This document shows positions 1 to 7,166 of a DNA stretch of 64,000 nt, piece by piece. Made by a program: the position numbers and the translations under genes. Positions within the stretch are counted from its first letter, which is position 1. Every line of letters begins with the position of its first letter. The DNA is taken from the NCBI GenBank assembly GCA_902622245.1, contig CACNPC010000002.1, positions 167,560 through 231,559 of the forward strand, in the 5' to 3' direction. Under the pieces are notes generated by a model. It did not search any database, was not told the origin of the DNA, and was given only the letters and a program-made list of their open reading frames with translations. The stretch is from an uncultured Pelagibacteraceae bacterium (GTDB lineage: Bacteria; Pseudomonadota; Alphaproteobacteria; Pelagibacterales; Pelagibacteraceae).

Positions 1-826
1 TAACTGTAGTTTTCATTGTCTCCAAACCGGCTTCGATAAAACCTTTAAAATCCAATCTTTTTTTAGCCACAACATAGATAAATGATATTAAAAAACCAAT
101 ACCACCTGCTTCTGTTGGTGTATAAATTCCAGCATAAATTCCTCCCAGCATAATGAAGGCCATTAATAATATTGGCAAACCTCTTTTTGTGTATTTAATT
201 TTTTCTTCTAAAGTACTGGATACATTTTGAACTTCTTTATTAAAAAATTTCACGTAAAAAACTGAAAAGATAATAAAAAATAATGCTAAAACTATTCCTG
301 GCCCAATTCCTGCAAGAAACATACTTAGTACAGACTCTTCAACAACAAATGCATAAACAATCATTGGAATTGATGGAGGAATTAAAATCCCTAAAGTTCC
401 ACCCGCTGCCAAAATACCTAAAGTAAAGTTTCTGTGATAACCTCTATTAATCATTGCAGGAAATGCTACAGTTGAGATTGTTGCTGCAGTAGCCACTGAT
501 GATCCAGATATAGCAGCAAAAATACTGCAAGAAACTATAGTTGCTATTGCTAAACCGCCTGGAAAATTTCCAACCCAGCTTTGAGCAAAATTAAAAAGAT
601 CTTCTCCAACACCTGCTTTTAATAATATATTAGACATCATCAAAAACATCGGAACAGCTAATAAAATAAAGTTATCTGCCACACTGTAAAAAGTTTGTGG
701 GATCATTAAAGGAGAAATATCTCCAAATAACATTAAACCCAATCCTATAGAACCTAAACCAAATGCTATTGGCACTCCTAAAAAAAGCACAAAAAATAAC
801 AAAAATAAGATTATTGCTACTGTCAT
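1..826 (-). CDS. dctM: TRAP transporter large permease DctM, 3' end cut by window
   Basis: This is the large membrane subunit of a tripartite ATP-independent periplasmic (TRAP) transporter, which uses an ion gradient to import organic acids delivered by the periplasmic binding protein. About 275 residues are visible from the start at 826 to the window edge; the family usually has about 430, so the C-terminal third is missing. The visible part is a series of hydrophobic segments with the DctM-typical Gly/Ser/Ala-rich stretch GSSVATAAT and the LIPPSIPMI motif. The start codon overlaps the dctQ stop as ATGA, so the two are translationally coupled. The substrate cannot be read from the sequence. 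Confidence 0.93.
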   Translation of the reverse strand, partial: MTVAIILFLLFFVLFLGVPIAFGLGSIGLGLMLFGDISPLMIPQTFYSVADNFILLAVPMFLMMSNILLKAGVGEDLFNFAQSWVGNFPGGLAIATIVSCSIFAAISGSSVATAATISTVAFPAMINRGYHRNFTLGILAAGGTLGILIPPSIPMIVYAFVVEESVLSMFLAGIGPGIVLALFFIIFSVFYVKFFNKEVQNVSSTLEEKIKYTKRGLPILLMAFIMLGGIYAGIYTPTEAGGIGFLISFIYVVAKKRLDFKGFIEAGLETMKTTV

Positions 827-1299
827 TTAATTATATCTTTGATGTATTTAGGTACTTCGAAAAGCACTCTTAATACCAAAAATGCAAAACATAATGGTAT
901 CGCAAATTCTGTAAGAAAGGATGGAACATCTAAAATTGTAGAGCTTGTTCTTCCAACTTTAAGAGAGTCGTAAGCAATTAACCATCCATAATAAAGTACA
1001 AATCCACTAAAAATTAAAATGAATATTGCACTTATTAAATCTAATATCTTTTTTCCTTTATCTCCTACTTTGTCATATATAACTGTTATTCTGATAAAAT
1101 CATTTTTATGAAAAGTATAAGTTAAAGCTAAATAAGTAGCCCAAATTTGTAAAAATCGAGAAATTTCGTTTACCCAAATAGTAGGTGAATTAAATATGTA
1201 TCTCATGATAACTTCATAAGAAACTATAAAGCCTATCATAATAAATAACGCTGAAGCTAAATAGCCAGAATATTTTACAATTTTGTCGTAGGTATTCAT
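823..1299 (-). CDS. dctQ: TRAP transporter small permease DctQ
   Basis: This is the small four-helix membrane subunit of the TRAP importer, which pairs with DctM. It has 158 residues from the ATG at 1299, with four hydrophobic segments and the family-typical motif EISRFLQIW near residue 45. A GTG at 1314 would add five residues but lies inside a hairpin (1307-1326), so I prefer the ATG. No strong Shine-Dalgarno sequence is present. The gene lies between dctP (upstream, separated by the hairpin) and dctM (4-base overlap). Confidence 0.92.
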   Translation of the reverse strand: MNTYDKIVKYSGYLASALFIMIGFIVSYEVIMRYIFNSPTIWVNEISRFLQIWATYLALTYTFHKNDFIRITVIYDKVGDKGKKILDLISAIFILIFSGFVLYYGWLIAYDSLKVGRTSSTILDVPSFLTEFAIPLCFAFLVLRVLFEVPKYIKDIIK

Positions 1300-1306
1300 T
1301 TGAAAA

Positions 1307-1326
1307 CCCCGCACTTAAGTACGGGG
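1307..1326 (-). terminator. Hairpin between dctP and dctQ, possible attenuator
   Basis: An inverted repeat with a 5-bp CCCCG/CGGGG base, one mismatch and a short AT top lies 12 bases after the dctP stop. On the coding (minus) strand it is followed by TTTT. It looks like a leaky terminator or mRNA-stabilising element that would keep dctP mRNA in excess over dctQM. The same arrangement occurs at two other importer operons in this window. Confidence 0.6.
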
Positions 1327-1338
1327 TATTTATACGAT

Positions 1339-2328
1339 TTAAAGTTTGTTTGCAGCTTTTACAAGTTGATCACCAACTCCACCAGCTCCACCTGTTCTAG
1401 AAATGTAATCATCAATAACAGATGACGATGCTTTTTTAAGAGCAGAAACTTCAGAACTACTTAGGTTTACAATGTTCATTCCATTTGCTTTTGCTTCTTT
1501 GTAAGCCCCAGCTTCAATGTTAGCCATGTCATCTCTAACAGCTTTTTCAGCTACTTTTGATGCTTCAGCTATAGCGTCTCTTTGTTTTTGAGTTAATGAA
1601 CTTAGCCATTTATCATTAGCAACAACAACGAATTCGATATCGCCATGATTTGTAACAGTTAAAGTATCCATTACTTGATATAATTTTCTAGATTTTACAC
1701 CAGATACACCAGTCATACCTGCATCAACTGTATTTCTTTGGTAAGCTAAATATTGCTCAGATCCAGATATTAATGCTGGTTTACCACCTAAAGAACTCAC
1801 AAAAGCTCCAAGTGTTTTTCCAAATACTCTAATTTTTTTATCTTTAAAGTCAGCTGGAGTTTTCATTGGACCACCATTGGATAACATAATTGCTGACCCA
1901 TAAGCTTGATAATAAAGTGGAACTGCTCCTGTCTTAGCTATTGCAGGATCAAGAATAGCTCTTATCTCGGATCCAGCTTGAGTTGCTTTTCTTACTTTTT
2001 GTTCTGAGTCAAATAAGAATGGAAGATAGAAAACATCAACTTCAGGATTAGTTCCTGCAAATCTTGTTATAGATGCAACACCAGCTTCGATTGCTCCTGA
2101 ACCAACAGCTTGTGGAACTTCTTTATCTTTGTAAAGTTGCGCAGAGTCGTAAATCTCAACTTTAATGTCTGATCTTGATTCTAATTCTTTTTTAAATACC
2201 AAAAGGTTCTGACCTAAGTGAGCCTTTAATGGTAATTGAAGTGTAATTCTCATTTTTGTTTCTGCCAAACTTGCACTGGCAAAAGAAACGAAAATCAGAG
2301 AAAATATTATTCTTTTAAAGATTTTCAT
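1339..2328 (-). CDS. dctP: TRAP transporter periplasmic solute-binding protein DctP
   Basis: This is the 329-residue periplasmic receptor that delivers a substrate to DctQM. It has a clear signal peptide (residues 1-22, ending ASLAE) and the DctP-fold pattern: an AHLGQNL segment near the N terminus, the FYLPFLFD segment near residue 100, and the KIRVFG/PALISGSEQYLAYQRNTVDAGMT-type region where TRAP binding proteins place the conserved substrate-binding arginine and the gene-specific pocket. The start at 2328 is preceded by a good Shine-Dalgarno (GAGGG). It is the first gene of the operon and is followed by a hairpin. C4-dicarboxylates or other small organic acids are family substrates; the actual ligand is unknown. 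Confidence 0.93.
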   Translation of the reverse strand: MKIFKRIIFSLIFVSFASASLAETKMRITLQLPLKAHLGQNLLVFKKELESRSDIKVEIYDSAQLYKDKEVPQAVGSGAIEAGVASITRFAGTNPEVDVFYLPFLFDSEQKVRKATQAGSEIRAILDPAIAKTGAVPLYYQAYGSAIMLSNGGPMKTPADFKDKKIRVFGKTLGAFVSSLGGKPALISGSEQYLAYQRNTVDAGMTGVSGVKSRKLYQVMDTLTVTNHGDIEFVVVANDKWLSSLTQKQRDAIAEASKVAEKAVRDDMANIEAGAYKEAKANGMNIVNLSSSEVSALKKASSSVIDDYISRTGGAGGVGDQLVKAANKL

Positions 2329-2363
2329 GTTATTTCCCTCTTTTTTGTTAAATGAGACTATTT

Positions 2364-2373
2364 AAGTCGACTT
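2364..2373. promoter_or_regulatory. Palindrome AAGTCGACTT, candidate GntR-type operator
   Basis: A perfect 10-bp palindrome stands in the 75-base divergent gap between dctP (minus) and the DMT permease gene (plus). It fits the general GT..AC core bound by GntR-family repressors, which often control organic-acid importers. No GntR gene is in the window, so the regulator is unidentified. Confidence 0.35.
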
Positions 2374-2403
2374 TAAAATTAAATACAATATTAATAATCA
2401 TCA

Positions 2404-3303
2404 ATGAATTGGATAATTGTAGCTATTTCTGGGGCTTTTTTTCAAAATCTTAGATCAACTTTACAGAAAAAACTTAATCAAAAGGTATCAACTATTGCAT
2501 CTACTTATGTAAGATTTGCTTTTGCATTACCATTTGGGACAATTTTATTTTTTTTGTATTTTCAAGATTTAAATGTAATTCCTGAAATCCTTAGTCAAAA
2601 AAAATTTATATTTAATGTATTATTAGGTTCAATTTTCCAAATAATTTTTACATTTGTTTTACTCTATTTATTTAGATTTGCTAATTTTGTAGTTGGAACT
2701 TCATTGAGCAAAACTGAAGTTATTCAGGTTGCGATTTTTGAATATTTGATAATAGGGCACAAATTAAATAAATTTGGAATAACAGGTATTATCGTATCTA
2801 CAATTGGAGTAATTATACTTTCGATTAAAGATTTAAGTTTATTTCTAAAAAACTTATTTTCAAAAACAACTTTAATTGGTTTATCAGCAGGACTATTCTT
2901 AGGTTTAAGCGTTGTATATTTTAGAGCTGCAGCATTAACATTGGAAAATTTTAGTAATAACTTTGAAAAAGCTATAGCAACACTATTTTTTGGTTTAGTT
3001 ATACAAACAACATTAGTTACTATTTATTTAATTATATTTGAAAAGTCACAGTTTAAAAAATTATATGAAAACAAATACGAATGTTTGACAGCAGGGTTAG
3101 CTGGATTTCTTGCAACATTATCTTGGTTTTATGCTTTTACATTAATACAGTCTTCATTTGTTAGAGCTATCGGCCAAATAGAATTATTATTTAGTTATGT
3201 GTCTTCAAAGTATATGTTTAAAGAAAAAGTCAAAATTACAGAAATTTTAGGGATAATTATATTTGTAATAGGTGTACTAATTTTATTACTTAATAAGAGC
3301 TAA
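2404..3303 (+). CDS. DMT-superfamily (EamA-type) permease
   Basis: This is a 299-residue inner-membrane protein with about ten hydrophobic helices arranged as two similar halves (roughly residues 1-135 and 155-298), the layout of EamA/RhaT-type drug/metabolite transporters. The second half ends with a family-like FKEKVKITEILGIIIFVIGVLILL segment (glutamate near a turn before the last helix). It is divergent from the TRAP operon and convergent by four bases with the SMR-like pair. Substrate is unknown; members export or import amino acids and other metabolites. Confidence 0.85.
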   Translation: MNWIIVAISGAFFQNLRSTLQKKLNQKVSTIASTYVRFAFALPFGTILFFLYFQDLNVIPEILSQKKFIFNVLLGSIFQIIFTFVLLYLFRFANFVVGTSLSKTEVIQVAIFEYLIIGHKLNKFGITGIIVSTIGVIILSIKDLSLFLKNLFSKTTLIGLSAGLFLGLSVVYFRAAALTLENFSNNFEKAIATLFFGLVIQTTLVTIYLIIFEKSQFKKLYENKYECLTAGLAGFLATLSWFYAFTLIQSSFVRAIGQIELLFSYVSSKYMFKEKVKITEILGIIIFVIGVLILLLNKS

Positions 3304-3635
3304 TTAATTCTCCCAAGATAATTAACCATTACAACACCAATAATAATTAAAAAAATTCCAATTAAACCGTATATATTTGGTATCTGATTATATTTAATCA
3401 TCCCGAAGACTAAAATAGCAGCCACTGTTGTCCCACTATAAGTAGCATAAGTAAAACCTACTGGTATCATAGACATAGCTTTTGCAAGTCCATACATAGT
3501 TATACACATAAAAGCTATTGATAATATCGTTGGAGTTAATTTTGAAAATCCATCTGAAATTTTAGCAAAACTATTTGCGGCAATTCCTGTTGATATAGCT
3601 AATACTAAATAAATATAACCAGATAATGGTTTCAT
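3300..3635 (-). CDS. Small multidrug resistance (SMR)-like protein, subunit 2, lacking the key Glu
   Basis: A 111-residue, four-helix membrane protein that aligns along its length with EmrE: YIYL at the start of helix 1, K25 at the EmrE K22 position, PVGFTYATYSG in helix 3 and a GVVMVNYLG-like end. The membrane-embedded glutamate that all well-studied SMR pumps need (EmrE E14) is a glycine here (G17), and the helix-3 tryptophan (W63) is a tyrosine. The upstream gene (3632-3967) is a paralogue with the same changes and overlaps by four bases, so they probably form a heterodimer. It may not be a proton-coupled drug pump. Confidence 0.8.
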   Translation of the reverse strand: MKPLSGYIYLVLAISTGIAANSFAKISDGFSKLTPTILSIAFMCITMYGLAKAMSMIPVGFTYATYSGTTVAAILVFGMIKYNQIPNIYGLIGIFLIIIGVVMVNYLGRIN

Positions 3636-3967
3636 TTATTTGTTCCTAATAAGTTAACTATTAAGACACCCGATATAATTAAAATCAATCCAATTATTGT
3701 ATAAAAATTTGGTACTTGATTAAATTTTATAACACCAACAGCAGCTGTAGCAATTATACATAGGCCCGCAAAAGAGGCATACGTTATTCCAACTGGTATA
3801 CTTTTCATAACTAAAGACAAAGTATACATGCATCCAACAATTGTTACTGCTGTGATTATACTAGGTATTAATAATGTAAAACCTTGAGCACTTTTAGCAA
3901 AACTGTTAGATGCTGTTCCAAGAATTACTGCGATTAATAAAATTATATAAGCAGTTATATTATTCAT
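3632..3967 (-). CDS. SMR-like protein, subunit 1, lacking the key Glu
   Basis: A 111-residue, four-helix SMR-like protein when begun at the ATG at 3967; a longer reading would run far into the upstream gene. It shares the motif NSFAK in helix 1 with its downstream partner. As in that partner, the EmrE E14 position is glycine (G17), and the W63 position is phenylalanine (ITYASFAG). The start overlaps the stop of the upstream isomerase-like gene by eight bases. Paired SMR genes (as in EbrAB or MdtIJ) usually give obligate heterodimers; that is the likely state here. Confidence 0.82.
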   Translation of the reverse strand: MNNITAYIILLIAVILGTASNSFAKSAQGFTLLIPSIITAVTIVGCMYTLSLVMKSIPVGITYASFAGLCIIATAAVGVIKFNQVPNFYTIIGLILIISGVLIVNLLGTNK

Positions 3968-4556
3968 TTGCCTTCGACCATTTGATTGCATCTTCCATTC
4001 TATCATCTCCCCAGAATATTTCATTTTTTACAACAAATGACGGACTTCCAAATATTTTATTTTTTCTAGCTTTTTCTGTATTTGATAAATAAATATTATT
4101 TATTTCCTCAGAGCTTGCCTCTGAAACAATCTTTTCTTTATCTAAGCTTAGTTTTTTGCAGATTTCACTCAAGTTGGGTTCAACAGCAGGCTCTTTTCCT
4201 TCTTGAAACCATCGTTTATACGTAAGCTGAATGTAATCTACACCCCAATTATTTTTTAAACCTAATATTGCAATTTTATTAGCTAAATCAAATTCTGTTA
4301 AAGGGTAAGGGACTGGTGTTTTGGCAAAAAATCCATAATTTTTTGCTCGTCTTTCTATGTCTCTCCACATGTAATCTACTTTATTTTTTTTTTCTTTAGG
4401 AAAGGGAACATTGTTCATCTCTTTCATTATTGCTCTCACACTAAAAGGAGTCCAGTTAAACTTAATTTGATGTTGTTTTTCTGCTTCTAGTGCTCGAGTA
4501 ACCGAAAGATAAGTATAAGTGCTTCCGATAGAAAAATAAAAATCTATGTTGTCCAC
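3960..4556 (-). CDS. 2-hydroxychromene-2-carboxylate isomerase/DsbA-fold protein
   Basis: A 198-residue protein of the DsbA-like thioredoxin superfamily, close to 2-hydroxychromene-2-carboxylate isomerase and kappa-class glutathione transferases. The N-terminal FYFSIGSTYTYLS segment carries the serine (instead of a CxxC pair) that these enzymes use with glutathione, and the C-terminal GSPSFVV...FWGDDRMEDAI block is the family's signature. No signal peptide, so it is cytoplasmic. It stands upstream of the SMR-like pair with an eight-base overlap and directly follows an NTF2-like gene. Members act in aromatic breakdown or glutathione-linked isomerisation; the substrate here is unknown. Confidence 0.85.
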   Translation of the reverse strand: MDNIDFYFSIGSTYTYLSVTRALEAEKQHQIKFNWTPFSVRAIMKEMNNVPFPKEKKNKVDYMWRDIERRAKNYGFFAKTPVPYPLTEFDLANKIAILGLKNNWGVDYIQLTYKRWFQEGKEPAVEPNLSEICKKLSLDKEKIVSEASSEEINNIYLSNTEKARKNKIFGSPSFVVKNEIFWGDDRMEDAIKWSKANE

Positions 4557-4877
4557 TTATTTTGACATTGGCGTTGCACCAGTCTCTAAACTAATCATTT
4601 TACCATCTTGGTATTTGTAGACTGCCATAACTGCTTCTACATTACCATCATCAAATGTTACGAACGCATGGTGAACACCAACTTCATCATTTTCATAAAC
4701 AATTCTAGTTTTATCTTGCTTGATATCACCACTCATTGCCCATTTGATAACATCACCTTTAGTTAAAACACTCCCTGATTTATGCATTGTGAATTTAAAA
4801 TCATCATGCAAAAGTTCGTTCATTGCTGCTTCATCTTTATTTTTAATTGCAGCACTATATTTTTCTAATATTGACAT
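4557..4877 (-). CDS. NTF2-like (SnoaL) small protein
   Basis: A 106-residue protein with the NTF2/ketosteroid-isomerase fold pattern: an N-terminal helix (EKYSAAIKNKDEAAMNELLHDDFKF), then strands with KGDVIKWAMSGDI and VTFDDGNVEAVMAVYKYQDGKM. It lacks a signal peptide. It ends immediately before the DsbA-fold gene starts (the two abut) and belongs to a minus-strand run of small genes reaching back to 7084. Function is unknown; such folds bind small hydrophobic ligands or form small enzymes. Confidence 0.75.
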   Translation of the reverse strand: MSILEKYSAAIKNKDEAAMNELLHDDFKFTMHKSGSVLTKGDVIKWAMSGDIKQDKTRIVYENDEVGVHHAFVTFDDGNVEAVMAVYKYQDGKMISLETGATPMSK

Positions 4878-4888
4878 TTTTTTCTCCT

Positions 4889-5179
4889 TTATGCTCCTTT
4901 AATTATTAATGTATTTGATACTGTATTATCTAATCTAATTTGTCTGATAGGTTTATATATTTCTGAATTGTACCACTCAAAAACTTTTTCATAAGATGGG
5001 AATTTAATTACAACAGTTCTTGGATATTTCCACTCACCTTCAATGACTTCATTTTCGCCACCTCTTATTATGTACTCGCCACCAAACATTTGAGCAGTTG
5101 GAGGAGCTTTTTCCAAATACTCTTTGTAATTTTCAGGATTTAACACATTAATATTTAATATGATATATCCTGAAGGCAT
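4889..5179 (-). CDS. DUF1330 family protein
   Basis: A 96-residue protein that fits DUF1330, a ferredoxin-like dimeric alpha+beta barrel: GYIILNINVLNPENYKEYLEK at the start, GGEYIIRGGENEVIEGEW in the middle and a FPSYEKVFEWYNSEIYKPIR segment towards the end. Biochemical function of the family is not established. It is one of three neighbouring 96-residue genes here of similar predicted topology. Confidence 0.85.
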   Translation of the reverse strand: MPSGYIILNINVLNPENYKEYLEKAPPTAQMFGGEYIIRGGENEVIEGEWKYPRTVVIKFPSYEKVFEWYNSEIYKPIRQIRLDNTVSNTLIIKGA

Positions 5180-5202
5180 TACAAACCTTATTACAAAAAT
5201 TA

Positions 5203-5493
5203 TTACATATCTACTTTATTTAATTCGTAGACACTATAACTTTCCATAACTTCTTTCATAACTGGAGCTGATACTGGATTGCTTCCATCTATAAAAGCTT
5301 TAAGAGCAGCTTTATCAGTCACAAAAATTTTAAACATTACTGTTTTTTTGTCAGGTGCAACTGTTCCAATTGTTTTTGATACATTTGCAACTTTCGATCT
5401 TTCTGCCATACCAGCATCTGATTGCATAAAGCCCATAAATTTTTCTAACATACCTTCTTTTAAATGAGCTACTACTAGTGTTTCTGTTTCCAT
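5203..5493 (-). CDS. Small alpha+beta protein, probably dimeric barrel (monooxygenase-like fold)
   Basis: A 96-residue cytoplasmic protein with strand-helix-strand alternation (ETLVVAHLKEGMLEKFMGFM, then KTVMFKIFVTDKAALKAFI). It resembles ABM/DUF3764-type dimeric alpha+beta barrels, but I cannot place it in a named family with confidence. It stands between a DUF1330 gene and a DUF3764-like gene of the same length, which suggests old duplication or joint selection. Confidence 0.6.
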   Translation of the reverse strand: METETLVVAHLKEGMLEKFMGFMQSDAGMAERSKVANVSKTIGTVAPDKKTVMFKIFVTDKAALKAFIDGSNPVSAPVMKEVMESYSVYELNKVDM

Positions 5494-5520
5494 ATTTTAT
5501 CCTTTCTTTATATTGATTGT

Positions 5521-5811
5521 TTATCCACTAAAATTTTCCATAAAATCTTCATGCATCGGTGTAACCTTTGCTGAATCTAAATCCACGCCTGCTTCAGCTC
5601 TTGCTGCATGAAGTTCTTTGTCATTTTTAAATGCTTCAAAACCTTCCATGGTTGCATACTTAACGATTACAGTAAATTTTGTAGGGTCTTCTTTTGATAC
5701 ACCTGCAAAAATAATCGTAGCACCAAATCCTTTAATTTTTTCAGCATTCGCCTTTACCATATTCATCCAAGATGAAAATGATTTTATATTTTCTTCTATT
5801 TTTATGATCAT
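5521..5811 (-). CDS. DUF3764-like small protein
   Basis: A 96-residue protein whose pattern (an SFSSWMNMV helix, then IIFAGVSKEDPTKFTVIVKY, then a helix ending near HAARAEAGVDLDSAKVTPM) matches what I recall of DUF3764, a family known from marine cyanobacteria and alphaproteobacteria. It should form a dimeric alpha+beta barrel. No catalytic residues are evident. It follows a secreted cupin gene by nine bases. Confidence 0.7.
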   Translation of the reverse strand: MIIKIEENIKSFSSWMNMVKANAEKIKGFGATIIFAGVSKEDPTKFTVIVKYATMEGFEAFKNDKELHAARAEAGVDLDSAKVTPMHEDFMENFSG

Positions 5812-5824
5812 TTCTTTTTCCTTT

Positions 5825-6223
5825 TTATTTTACCGGTGTCATAATTTTCTGTCCTTCGACACCAATTGCAACTACAATCGCTTTAACTGGAACATTTCCA
5901 ATATTTTTCGACTCGTGTACAATTCCAACATCTTCAACAAATGCATCACCAGCTTTGAACACTTGGGTTTTTCCTTCATGAATTAATTCAATTTCACCTT
6001 GCTGAATCATAATTAGAACTGGAAATGAGTGCGTATGAGGAGTTACTGGAGCTCCTACAGGTACAGTAAATTCAAAAGCTGTTATTTTTGCTTTTCCTGT
6101 AGGGTATACAATATCATTTCCCATTCCTGTTTGACTTGTTGATAAAATTCTCTTTACATGGCTATCTGCGTAAACATTAGCTGTAAATAAACTTAAAATT
6201 AATACTAAAATTGTTTTTTTCAT
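5825..6223 (-). CDS. Secreted single-domain cupin
   Basis: A 132-residue protein with a signal peptide (residues 1-19, ending VYADS), so it is periplasmic. A single cupin barrel follows: motif 1 PVTPHTHSFPVLIMIQQGE contributes two histidines, and motif 2 GDAFVEDVGIVHESKN contributes a third, which could hold a metal. The usual motif-1 glutamate is not obvious. It is followed by the DUF3764-like gene and preceded by another secreted gene, so the cluster has a periplasmic part. Its substrate is unknown. Confidence 0.8.
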   Translation of the reverse strand: MKKTILVLILSLFTANVYADSHVKRILSTSQTGMGNDIVYPTGKAKITAFEFTVPVGAPVTPHTHSFPVLIMIQQGEIELIHEGKTQVFKAGDAFVEDVGIVHESKNIGNVPVKAIVVAIGVEGQKIMTPVK

Positions 6224-6235
6224 TTTTCCTTTCAG

Positions 6236-6703
6236 TTAGTTCAAATTATAAGTACCAACGATTTGATTGTAAGATTGTACAACTCCATCTTTAGCTGAAT
6301 CAATTTGCGCATAAGATGTTGTTCCACCTCCAGAAATATTCTCATATTTCCCTGTTCCACTTACAAACTTCCATCTTAATATTTTTCCCATTACGCCTTC
6401 GTAATGTGTTGTTGTAGTACTACCATCTTCAAATTTGTTTATACAAACGCCTGTCTCAAAACCTTTTCCTTTAAGTCCAACAATTGATCCAACACAATAT
6501 GATGAAGATCTGTCACCAAAAGTTGTTCCCTCAATAGCTTTATTACCAATAGTTCCTTCATATATTATCGAAAAATTGCCTTTATCATCACCTATAACTT
6601 TAGAAGTGCCAGAGAAAAAACCAGTTTGTTTAATTTGTCCTTGCTCAGCAAAAGCTGTACTCGACATAAATACGAAAATTAAAATAAAATATAATTTTTT
6701 CAT
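6236..6703 (-). CDS. Secreted protein of unknown function, beta-rich
   Basis: A 155-residue protein with a signal peptide (residues 1-19, ending AFAEQ). The mature part is rich in glycine, threonine and serine with alternating strands, including GTGKYENISGGGTTSY, a pattern seen in small beta-barrel proteins such as the allene oxide cyclase/dirigent group. I do not recognise a definite family. Two cysteines (SYCVGS and GVCINK) could form a disulfide. It is translated 12 bases before the cupin gene, so both products probably act together in the periplasm. Confidence 0.65.
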   Translation of the reverse strand: MKKLYFILIFVFMSSTAFAEQGQIKQTGFFSGTSKVIGDDKGNFSIIYEGTIGNKAIEGTTFGDRSSSYCVGSIVGLKGKGFETGVCINKFEDGSTTTTHYEGVMGKILRWKFVSGTGKYENISGGGTTSYAQIDSAKDGVVQSYNQIVGTYNLN

Positions 6704-6709
6704 AAACTC

Positions 6710-7084
6710 TTACTTCTTAATTGCATTGAACATGCTTAGTGTGTCATCAAACGCAATAAATAATGTCAGTTTACCATCATCGCCTACTTCAAAATAATGA
6801 CCAAAAATAGTATCCATGCCATCTGCCTTAGCAGTTGCTTTAACAAACACTTTATTCCCCTCACTAATCATCATATCAGGGGTTACTGAAAAATTACTCC
6901 AAAGATTTGGAACTTGCATCATGGTTTTCATATATGCCTCTTTGCCTTTATGAGTTCCTGACATTGGATGCTTATCCCCAGGATAAATCCAAGTGATATC
7001 ATCATGTACCATTTCCATAAATCCCTCCATATCTCCTTTGCCAAAAAGTTCATATCCTTTTTTAACTACTTCTTTTGCGTCCAT
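6710..7084 (-). CDS. NTF2-like (SnoaL) protein, ketosteroid-isomerase related
   Basis: A 124-residue NTF2-fold protein: N-terminal helices (VVKKGYELFGKGDMEGFMEMVHDDITWIYPGD), a KGKEAYMKTMM helix and paired strands ending GHYFEVGDDGKLTLFIAFDDT. This is the SnoaL-like/ketosteroid isomerase-related pattern. It is the first gene of the minus-strand run of small genes (7084 down to 3300). No catalytic pair can be assigned with confidence. It is similar in design to the 106-residue protein at 4557-4877 at the other end of the run. Confidence 0.82.
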   Translation of the reverse strand: MDAKEVVKKGYELFGKGDMEGFMEMVHDDITWIYPGDKHPMSGTHKGKEAYMKTMMQVPNLWSNFSVTPDMMISEGNKVFVKATAKADGMDTIFGHYFEVGDDGKLTLFIAFDDTLSMFNAIKK

Positions 7085-7166
7085 AAAATTTCCTTAATTT
7101 TTTAATTATTATTATTTATTGTAAGTTAAAAATGTAATGGTTTTATTACAGTGCTGATATGCGTGA

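Noticed and set aside
3910..4092. Plus-strand frame across the SMR-like and isomerase-like genes
   Set aside because: It runs against two well supported minus-strand genes and has no recognisable features.
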